From positions 1-28,866 of IMG/VR virus record IMGVR_UViG_3300020394_000339: DNA of 28,866 nucleotides. One strand, given 5' to 3'. The notes under the pieces were generated by a model. That model did no database searches. It was not told where the DNA came from and worked only from the letters and a program-made list of their open reading frames with translations. Shown here one piece after another: positions 15,201-23,100 of the stretch (its first letter is position 1; the number at the start of each line of letters is the position of its first letter). The DNA is from a virus. The position numbers were made by a program, and so were the translations under genes.

Positions 15201-18200
15201 GACTCTGCGTTTCTTTCTAGTAAAGATAAATTAGTATAGTATTCAATGTTTTGAATTCTTTTTTGTAGTTTACCAATATCTCTCATAGTAAATCTCTGAG
15301 TTCTAAATCTTTCGATTTGAACATCTGTAGGTCTAAAAGTGTAAGCAGGTATAAACAATGACGCAAGTTTCATTGCGTTTTCCAATTCTTTAGGTTCTTC
15401 AGGCACTTCAGCTGAAGTACCTTCTACAACTTTTATATCACCTTCTTGCGTTATGAATACTAATGCTTTTCTTGATAAGAAAAATTCAAAATCAGCTGTT
15501 CCTAAAGTGTTTGGTTTTGGTGTATCTACTGTCGAAGCACCTGTGCCATCAAATTGTCTATGGAAGAAATCAAAAGAATTACCTGTAATAGTATCTACTG
15601 TTGCAACACTTTCACTAGCACCAACAGTATTTTCACACGTTGGTCTAAAGTCAACAATATCTGTTAATGGAAACTCACCAGTTGGTTCTGGTTCATCTGG
15701 GTCAACTCTTGTAGCTGTGTATGTTGGAATATCATCGTATCCCATTTGACCAGCAACATCTGAGTATGAGTCTACTGTAAAGAAAGAACCAGAAGAGTGA
15801 CTAAAGAAATCAAATACAACTAACAATCTTCCTCTTGGTTTTGAGAAAGTTGGTTTTAATTGTATTCTTGCTATGTCATAAAGATTATCTCTTTGACCTG
15901 TATCTAAAGTATAATGTGAAGTAATAACTTTTGAACCAGCAGTTACGCTTGATACTACAGCAGTTGCACCTGAAGATGCACCTGTAATAGTTTCATTTGC
16001 CACAAAGTCTGTAGCGCCTACACCATTTTGTAAATAATATGTTACTGGTGTTGTTGGTGTAATAACTCTTGCAACAGCGCCAGAAGTTCCACCTGTAATT
16101 TTTTCTCCTCTTAGGAATGTGCCTTGAACAGCAGTTAATGCTATTTGTGGTGCTGATGCATCTGAACTTGTATCCTCTGAGTCAAACACAGCACCTAAAG
16201 CAAATGCGTCTGCTCTTCCTAATGATATTGTATCATCTGTAGGTCTTGTTCCAAAAGCACCTGTTGTTCCACCAATAACTTTAACTTGTTTAGATAAGTT
16301 AGTTGTTTTAATTCTTTGTGTAATATTTGTTTTTAAAAGTGTAGCAGTTAATTTAACTTTAGCACTATTTCCAAAATTTGTATTATCTGATATAGTAATC
16401 GTAGCTGTACCCACACCAGACAAAGTTGACTCAATATCAACCACGTCACCTTGATTTGCAGCACCACCTGCACCAGCAGTTAATACTGTTAAAGTATAAT
16501 CTTGATCTGTATATGCTAAAAATGTTTCGTTTGCACCAGCAGTAAATGATACAGCACCAGAAGAGTTTGTCGTTGCGATAAACTGTCTTCTAATTGTCAT
16601 TGTAGTATCAGACGCACCATTATTAGCCTCTGTTAATAATGTTTTAATAGTTGGTTTAGGTAATCTGTATAATGCGATATTTTTTTCTGCTTGATTTAGT
16701 TTAGCAATTTTTTCAGATTCAAGAGCAACTGTTGTTGAGTTATCTTCTTCAAGAACTATATTATCGTTTGAATCTGTACCAGAACTATCTGTACCATCAA
16801 TTACTATTTGACCTGCATCACCTGTTGTTGTAGATATTAATACAGCATCAGCTGTAAAATCTTGACCACCGTCTGGGTCATCCATAAAGAAACTTCTAGT
16901 TTCTGAAAATATGTGTGTTACAATATTTGATACAGTTAAATCTGCGTTAGATGAATTTTCTACTATTTGATCTGTCTCTGCACTATCAGATACTATAAGT
17001 TTTTCACCAAGTGTAAAAGTACCAGATACATTTGTAAGTACAACTGTTGTACCACTTGTTAATGCACCAAACACAAAACCTGTTGCGTTTGATGAAGCAC
17101 CTTTGACTCTAACTCCACCATTACTATGATTAGCAGTTAATGATGTGCTTGGGTTATCGTTTAATGTTAAGTATGTAAATGGTCTAATATCAAAAAGATA
17201 TAATCTAAACACGGCATCTGTATTTCCCATAGTACCAGAGTCGTATTGTATTGTTCTTGCTCTTGCGACCCCTATTTGTGTACCTGCCGCGGTTCCTCTC
17301 GTTGATGTAACATCATCGAATAGTCCAATTGTTTTATATGCTGTTGTTTCACCAGATATATCTGTAACATCTGGTTGACCGTACATGTTTGTTATCTTAA
17401 CAAAGTTACCTAATTCTGCGTTTATTGAACCTGTGTTTACATTTTCAAATTGTCTAGATTTGTTTACATCTTTAAATGTAACTGTTGGTTTTTCAATTTC
17501 AAATCCTTTGACGTATGCCTTACCTGGTGACACAGCTAAAACAAATTTACCTTCACTAGCAGTTCCGCCATCTTGCGTTGCCACACCATCAGTATAAACT
17601 CCTCTAAAGTCTGTACCTTGATGTCTGTTATCAATCATTTCTCTAGCATCAAATTGGAAAGGTCTTACAGTATAGTCACCAGACTCGTCAAAAGTTCTTC
17701 TTGCTAGTGTTTCTCCTAATACAGAATATTGAGTTGGTCTAGCATCTGATTTTAATTTACCATCTTCTACTCTACCTATTTCTATGAAGTCACTATCTGC
17801 TGTTGATGTTAAGTCTAAACTTTTTAAATCTAAACTTATTTTTAATCTATGAGCACCTTTGGCTGCAAAGTTTGAAGCACCTGTTGCATTATCTGTTAAA
17901 GATTCATCTACTTCAGGTGTTACCAATTCTTCGTTTAATGTTACACCAATTCTAGCTGATGGAGTTTGTGAATTATCTGATAATACAATTGTTTGTTCAT
18001 TTAATTGTACAAAAGTTCCTCTGATAAAATACACACCAGAATTTGATGTTATGGCTGTACCTTTTTGAGAAGCAGTAGTATGTGTTGTAGCAGAATTCGT
18101 GTTTATTGCATAAGTTGTAGTATGTGTAATACTAGTATCTGCAAAGATTTGCTCTGAGTTTTGAAACTCAGTTGTTTCTAAATCTGAACCAGAAGAAATA

Positions 18201-18592
18201 TAATGTACGTATAATAATGGTTGTGTTGATGATGTTGCATCTTTATATCCAATTACTTTTGCTCTTACACCAGAAGTCGCACCTACGATTGTTACTGGCG
18301 AAGTTGCATTATAATATTGTGATGGGTCAACTGACTCACCAGCAAAAGCTGTAGCAAGTTGTACTGAATAGTATTCGTTATTAATAGAAAATCCACCAGG
18401 TATAACCACACTACCTTCTTGAAATACATGTGAACCAAATCTTTCGATTTGATTTTGTAAGATTGATTGTAGCTGTGTTAACTCTCTTGCTTGAACAGCA
18501 TACCCTGGTCGAAAGAGTATTCTATGAAAATTTTTATTTTCTGCAAAATCATCATAATATGGTGCTACGTTTAAGTCGATTTTCTGTGCCAT
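12221..18592 (-). CDS. Giant baseplate wedge/virion protein at the gp10 position, DUF4815-type N-terminus
   Basis: A 2123-residue structural protein. The N-terminus (IDLNVAPYYDDFAENKNFHR at 5-24, RPGYAVQARELTQLQSILQNQ at about 28-48, FGSHVFQEGSVVIPGG at 52-67) is the DUF4815-type domain found in large virion proteins of marine myoviruses. A string of beta modules follows, including KITGGTSGAVARV, TITGASSGATAVV and, at about 596-617, IVIDGTDSSGTDSNDNIVLE. DPLAQTF near residue 1514 starts a jelly-roll-like module with ELDVYVETKD. A later segment has VKIGNEIITGSLSGTTL. T4 gp10 is only 602 residues, so equivalence rests on order after gp8 and is uncertain. AAGGA precedes the ATG by about 6 bases, 8 bases after the gp8 stop. 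It probably forms the outer baseplate and fibre attachment. Confidence 0.85.
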   Translation of the reverse strand: MAQKIDLNVAPYYDDFAENKNFHRILFRPGYAVQARELTQLQSILQNQIERFGSHVFQEGSVVIPGGFSINNEYYSVQLATAFAGESVDPSQYYNATSPVTIVGATSGVRAKVIGYKDATSSTQPLLYVHYISSGSDLETTEFQNSEQIFADTSITHTTTYAINTNSATTHTTASQKGTAITSNSGVYFIRGTFVQLNEQTIVLSDNSQTPSARIGVTLNEELVTPEVDESLTDNATGASNFAAKGAHRLKISLDLKSLDLTSTADSDFIEIGRVEDGKLKSDARPTQYSVLGETLARRTFDESGDYTVRPFQFDAREMIDNRHQGTDFRGVYTDGVATQDGGTASEGKFVLAVSPGKAYVKGFEIEKPTVTFKDVNKSRQFENVNTGSINAELGNFVKITNMYGQPDVTDISGETTAYKTIGLFDDVTSTRGTAAGTQIGVARARTIQYDSGTMGNTDAVFRLYLFDIRPFTYLTLNDNPSTSLTANHSNGGVRVKGASSNATGFVFGALTSGTTVVLTNVSGTFTLGEKLIVSDSAETDQIVENSSNADLTVSNIVTHIFSETRSFFMDDPDGGQDFTADAVLISTTTGDAGQIVIDGTDSSGTDSNDNIVLEEDNSTTVALESEKIAKLNQAEKNIALYRLPKPTIKTLLTEANNGASDTTMTIRRQFIATTNSSGAVSFTAGANETFLAYTDQDYTLTVLTAGAGGAANQGDVVDIESTLSGVGTATITISDNTNFGNSAKVKLTATLLKTNITQRIKTTNLSKQVKVIGGTTGAFGTRPTDDTISLGRADAFALGAVFDSEDTSSDASAPQIALTAVQGTFLRGEKITGGTSGAVARVITPTTPVTYYLQNGVGATDFVANETITGASSGATAVVSSVTAGSKVITSHYTLDTGQRDNLYDIARIQLKPTFSKPRGRLLVVFDFFSHSSGSFFTVDSYSDVAGQMGYDDIPTYTATRVDPDEPEPTGEFPLTDIVDFRPTCENTVGASESVATVDTITGNSFDFFHRQFDGTGASTVDTPKPNTLGTADFEFFLSRKALVFITQEGDIKVVEGTSAEVPEEPKELENAMKLASLFIPAYTFRPTDVQIERFRTQRFTMRDIGKLQKRIQNIEYYTNLSLLERNAESFEVTDANGLNRFKSGFVVDNFAGHRVGDVKNKDYQNAMDMEKKELRPKCVMRNASLKEEATSDATRTAAGYQRTGDLITLPYTSVTLSENPYATRTEKVQPVITAQWVGNVDLTPTGDEWFETETAPDLIINVDGNFDAVKASVGNRLGTVWNSWETQWSGTVATRTETRTSGNTIITRAIQTVRSDLRRTGIRTDVVEQIDEESQGTRVISRALIPWVRPRNITFKGQGFLPNTKLYVFFDGTAMAPYVTPKNTTYTSDDTVAEAVQLVSDGKGDVEGTMRIPEYRFAGQQAVPKFKTGEVEFRITSSSTNLRTPLPKTAGQTTYVAKGILETEQETIVATRNARVVQTDVSETTSRLDTSTRVISSRDTERGGGDRGNGNPDPLAQTFLVEEEGGCFVTELDVYVETKDNDLPMWVELRNVVNGYPGAKILPFGRKLLQSSEINTSSTAATATTFTFDAPVYLKQGAEYCFVLRSNSLDYKVWISRMGETDIGGLRIVSKQPHLGVLFKSQNNRTWTPSDSEDLKFTLRKASFNTTAAGNVTLVNNPIGEAITNEIGNTVYVNRLKTNPLIMTNGSTTMKVKHDDHGMYSTSNNVVITGVNSGIETTLGATISASATSLTLSAATNFPTGNITVKIGNEIITGSLSGTTLSSLTRGAGGSTAVGHTASDKIELYQILGTPLTEINKEHTSIANIGTDYYTIALTTAPTITGGSTTAEVGGTAVYASENYRYETIKTALSVLELPTTTVSAKIRNTTATSPSGSESSFQTTSLADATTLTLNENNKQSISNMVASQINETNELAGANSLFIPLTLGSNNANLSPVIDADRLSAVLIANKMNSITGSSGVFPTTDYVTNEAPDGDQNAFIYITKKVALESPATAIKVIFSAHKHNSADIKCLFKTLRSDDASDFDELGYTFFNTTGTTDVEVGSSLEDDDFQEYVFTAGVTDDGIGTPLPEFIQFAIKIVGQGTNAAEPIRIKDFRALALAT

Positions 18593-18600
18593 ATTAATCC

Positions 18601-20094
18601 TTAAAACTCAATAATTATCTTAACGTCTTCCGTCTGATCTGATACCCTCTGAATTGGTTTTCTGTTTTCAATATAAACTATATTACCACTATCTGGTTGC
18701 AACTCTGGGTTTGCATATCCACTTGTTAGTGTTACAGTATTTCCATTTGCAAGTGTAACTGTATCTGAACCTGTTGACGATGGTGTACCCACAGCATTTG
18801 TTGTTGCACCTGTTATTGTATTGGTGCCACTAAACGCTGTAAAACTTTGTGTAGTTGTTGCTGTACCATATGTGCTAAATCTTTCTTGTTGATAGTACAA
18901 TAATTTTCGTGTGGCATCCCACTCAACAACACGACCTACAGCACCTGTCGTTGCTTGAGTGATTTGCTCATCAACATCAAAAGTACCCGTGGCAGAAGAG
19001 AACTTAACAACATAGGTTTGTCTTGCAGTTGTAGATGATGCCACGGTCGATGTTCCAAACGTTGTTGGGTCAACGACTATGCCAACTTGTCTAAAGTCAT
19101 TTGCAACTGTAAAGTCATCACCCTCTGCCTGAGTGATTGTTGTATTTGCAATTACAAAGTGACCACCTAATTCTTCTACCGCATTTTTACCATGGCCATC
19201 TTTAGGTGATATGATAACTCTTACATCACCACCTGTACCTGAACCCATGTTTGCTGAACTTGATAAACCTGTGTCTGAGAATACGTTTGTTAAAGAAACT
19301 TTTCCAAAAGTATAACCAGCTCCACCTGCGTGTATTGTTGTGTCTGTACCAGCAGTTAATCCAAATGATTGAATTGTGCCACCTGATACTGTAATTCTTA
19401 TGATCGCACCACTTGATGTACCTTGCGATGTTCCATCACCAAAGACTGGTGCGTAGTATGTTCCGTTTGTATAACCAGAACCACCTGTAACTTTAACTGA
19501 TTCTATTTTACCATCTACCGCAGCTGCTGAAACAGTTGTATCTGTTGATACAGGTATGTAATCTGTTGTAATAAATTTAACAGCTTCAGACGCTGTAATT
19601 GTGTACATATATTTTAAAATATATCCACCAGAAGCAAAAGGTGATGTAGATGTAGATGTAGGTTCTGAACCAGAAAATGCAGCTCCACCATTGTTGTCTA
19701 ATACTTTATATACATCTTTGTTAGATGTCATAAAATAAAAATTAGAACCATATAAAGAAGATGAACCTGACGCAGTTGTATTTGAAGATGAAACTGTGTC
19801 ATCGTACATATCAAATACTGTACTGTTAGCCCAGTTAACTCTAGGAAGTGCAAACGAGATATCTGAACTTGTAATTTTTTTAGCACCTAACATAGAGTCC
19901 CATAGATAGAACTCATTGGAAACGCTATCCGCTGGTGTAGGTGGAGAAGTGTCGGTACCACCTGATGTACCAGATGTGAAAGGCATTGATTTTCCTAAAA
20001 ATAAGTAATAAGTTGATGCCGAAGCTTCTGAGAAAGATTCGCTAAATTGATTTGCGTTATGTTGTCTAAATTTTTCTGTTATAATTGCTGTCAT
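18601..20094 (-). CDS. 8: Baseplate wedge protein gp8
   Basis: A 497-residue relative of the gp8 wedge protein; T4 gp8 has 334. The opening (MTAIITEKFRQHNANQFSES, then YYLFLGKSMPF) and the segment KKITSSDISFALPRVNW near 74-90 are what marine T4-like gp8 proteins show. Gly/Ser/Thr-rich beta stretches fill the middle, with one module of the repeat type shared with neighbours (QATTGAVGRVVEWD). The C-terminus ends in KPIQRVSDQTEDVKIIIEF. AAGGAAG lies about 9 bases before the ATG, and two tandem late octamers lie just upstream, so this gene starts a late unit with the giant gp10-position gene. Confidence 0.82.
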   Translation of the reverse strand: MTAIITEKFRQHNANQFSESFSEASASTYYLFLGKSMPFTSGTSGGTDTSPPTPADSVSNEFYLWDSMLGAKKITSSDISFALPRVNWANSTVFDMYDDTVSSSNTTASGSSSLYGSNFYFMTSNKDVYKVLDNNGGAAFSGSEPTSTSTSPFASGGYILKYMYTITASEAVKFITTDYIPVSTDTTVSAAAVDGKIESVKVTGGSGYTNGTYYAPVFGDGTSQGTSSGAIIRITVSGGTIQSFGLTAGTDTTIHAGGAGYTFGKVSLTNVFSDTGLSSSANMGSGTGGDVRVIISPKDGHGKNAVEELGGHFVIANTTITQAEGDDFTVANDFRQVGIVVDPTTFGTSTVASSTTARQTYVVKFSSATGTFDVDEQITQATTGAVGRVVEWDATRKLLYYQQERFSTYGTATTTQSFTAFSGTNTITGATTNAVGTPSSTGSDTVTLANGNTVTLTSGYANPELQPDSGNIVYIENRKPIQRVSDQTEDVKIIIEF

Positions 20095-20113
20095 TGATAT
20101 ACACTTCCTTTTG

Positions 20114-20121
20114 TATTTATA
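20114..20121 (-). promoter_or_regulatory. T4-type late promoter, proximal of a tandem pair, for gp8
   Basis: Exact TATAAATA on the minus strand, 20 bases before the gp8 ATG. A second copy begins 1 base upstream. Confidence 0.6.
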
Positions 20122-20122
20122 T

Positions 20123-20130
20123 TATTTATA
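20123..20130 (-). promoter_or_regulatory. T4-type late promoter, distal of a tandem pair, for gp8
   Basis: Exact TATAAATA on the minus strand, spaced 9 bases from the proximal octamer, in the 41-base gap between gp7-like and gp8. Only one of the pair need be active. Confidence 0.6.
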
Positions 20131-20135
20131 CGATA

Positions 20136-23100
20136 TTAAGCACTCCTTACTTCAATTACTGAAGATTTAACAATGGGTTGACTTCCTAATGTAATCACTA
20201 ATAGAGGTATGTCTTTATTGAATTTCTTAGGACCACCAGATAATTCTAATGTATCGTGAGGTATCTGACCTTCGTCTGCAAATATAGTTGAACTTTCTAA
20301 TAATATATTCTCTACTAGTATTGCTGCATCGTCAATATCTTGTTCACTTAATACTTTAAAACCTGCATCCGAACCAGAACCATCTGTTCCATCTAATACT
20401 AAACTGTCTGTTGCAACTTCTTGGGCTGCATCTTCAAGTAGAAATGCGTCAGCAAAGTTTTTCTGAGTAGTCTTTTCTGCTTTCATTTTTGTACCTGGTA
20501 CCATAGTTGCATCTTCCATGAGTAAATGTTCTTGTACAGAGTTTGTTGAAAAGTCTTCAACAATAATAACTCCATCCTCTTCTAAGATAAATCTTTCATT
20601 AGCAGAACCAGTTTTTTCAGATATAATAAATTCGTCAGAGTCAATTACTTGACCTGTAAGAGGACCAGATGTAACTAAATGTCCATCTAGTTTTAAGAAA
20701 CCATCTATCTCTAACTTAATACCATCAGAGTCATCTACACCTGCTTGATTTATATCTGAGGTACCATTGTCTAATCCTCTATTAGATAATAGTTCAGGTG
20801 TAACTAAACCATCTTCTAAATTAAAGAACCCAGAGTTATCTTCTAATTCTAATGGGGATACTCCATCAAACTCTTCTATAATTTTACTTGTAAAATGTCT
20901 ATTGTTTTCTGTTAGTATATCAGATGGTTGTCCTAATAATATTTTTGATGGTCTGAGTATATCGACTAATCTTAATCCCTCAAATTCTGATAAAGGAATT
21001 GAGTCATAAGTTTTTAAAGAGTCTTCTATTAATATTTTTGAATTAACAGATAACACTTGAGCTGAATCAAATGTAAATGAACTTGTTTCTAATAACATTC
21101 TAGAAGTATCACCTTCACCAGTAGAACTTTCTAATATTATATTATCACCTGCGTTTGTACCACTTACAGCTGTACCATCTAATACAAGAAAAGCAACTTG
21201 TGGTAATGGGTCAATACCATCTAATCTTAAAGTATCTAATTCTGAACCTTCTAATTGAATACCTTCACTATCAGGAAATATTTCATCTGAAATTGTTCTT
21301 AAAAAGTTTTGTGGTGCTCTTGGTGTAGCTTTAGATAATATATTCATATTGTATGTTGGTATGAAATGATTTTGTGCTTTACCACCAGGTGTCAAAGAAG
21401 TCTCTGCCATAACTCTTCCACCTTTACCAAACTGATCTATTGTACCATCTTCAAATAAGAAGTTATCTCCAGCATCCGTAGAGGAACCAGCAGTAGAGTT
21501 AATTAATATTGCATCTCCTCTATTACCAATTCTATTTTCTGAGTCTGGTATAATATGTGTTCTTCTAAATTTCTCATCAAACAATGTTGTAAGAACAGAA
21601 CCAAGAATAGGTGAGAACGTATCGCCACCAGAAGTTTGCACACCTAAATTAATAAATGATGCAATACTAACTTTACCAAAAGGTGCAAACCCAGATGGGT
21701 GAACAGCTTTTCTTAACTCATTAATATATGTTGATACTGATTGACCTACTTGTACTTCGTAAGAGAATTGTTGATAGTAGTAAGAGTCTTGTACACGTAT
21801 TAGGTCTTCACCAATTAATGAGTCGATTGTGTTATAAGCACCTTCGGTAGTTTGTTGTACTCCAGCATTAATAGTACCAGTAGCAATATCTGATAATAAT
21901 ACTTTACCGCTTGCTGTTGCTGTGGTTATTTCTACGTTCCCACCAGTTAAGAAATCTATTTTTTCATTTAGTATTAAACTATCAGCTGCATTTTTAGAAT
22001 CAGAGTTTGTACCATCTAATACAATAAAGTCTGCAGCTGAAACATCTGTTTCATCTAATATTTTTCCAGCATCTAAACTATCTTCAAGAGTAATTAAATT
22101 ACCATGATCTTCATTCTTCATACGAGCACCATTCTCATCAAGAATGAAAGTAGTTTGTACATCTATGTCATTATCAATTAATAATTTAGAACCAGCGTTT
22201 GCAACAAGTAAAGGACTGTCAATAGATTGTTCAGTTATGATATTACCTGAGTTATCTTCAAGTGCTATTTTTAATAATGGATTAGCACCATTAACAGGTT
22301 CTGCAAGTATGTGATTTATTTTTTCACTTGTACCATTTAGTAATATGTTACCACCAGCATCTGTTACAAAACTTTGTGGTGTGTTTGTTTCTACAATTCC
22401 ACCCATACCAGAATGGTTAACACAATAATAATAAAGGGTAGGAGCATTAGATGCTATTGTAATTTGTATATACGCACCTTCAGTACCAGTTGCTATTGTT
22501 ATACCACTTTCAGTTACACCCGTTGTATAAGCTGTTCCACTCGCATGTGTGCCATCTGGTGTTTCAGAAAATCTTAGTCTATGTCTGTTTGTCTCAACAA
22601 CATCATATAAAGAACTATCTGATAAATCAAAGTAATAAGTATTACCTTCAACTAGTTTTAAACTTTTTTGTCTTACGTTATCTATTTCAAAAACGTTTGC
22701 TGTATCATCTGCGTTTCTAACCTTTTTAACTTTTACTTCAATAAATCTGGTTGGTGGTGAGACAATAGATGTACCATTTAATACAATATTATCATCTGGT
22801 CCACCTGGTAAATCTTTGACATCTTCCATAAGAACATGATGACCAGCAAGACCTTCATTACTTTCTTGAACAAAAGGTGCGTTGTAAACAACTGCTTGTT
22901 CATGTCTTATTTTAACAATGTCCTCTAGTGTAACATCTAATTGTTGAGTGTCAGCATTAAAAGATTTAACCACACCAGTATGTGAAGTTAATTGATCTCC
23001 AGCTACAAACGAACCAGTAATATCTTTTAATACAAAGTGAGCTCTAAAACGCATGTCTGGTAAATCATTAGCATCGTAATCAAAACCAGAGTCATTAATT

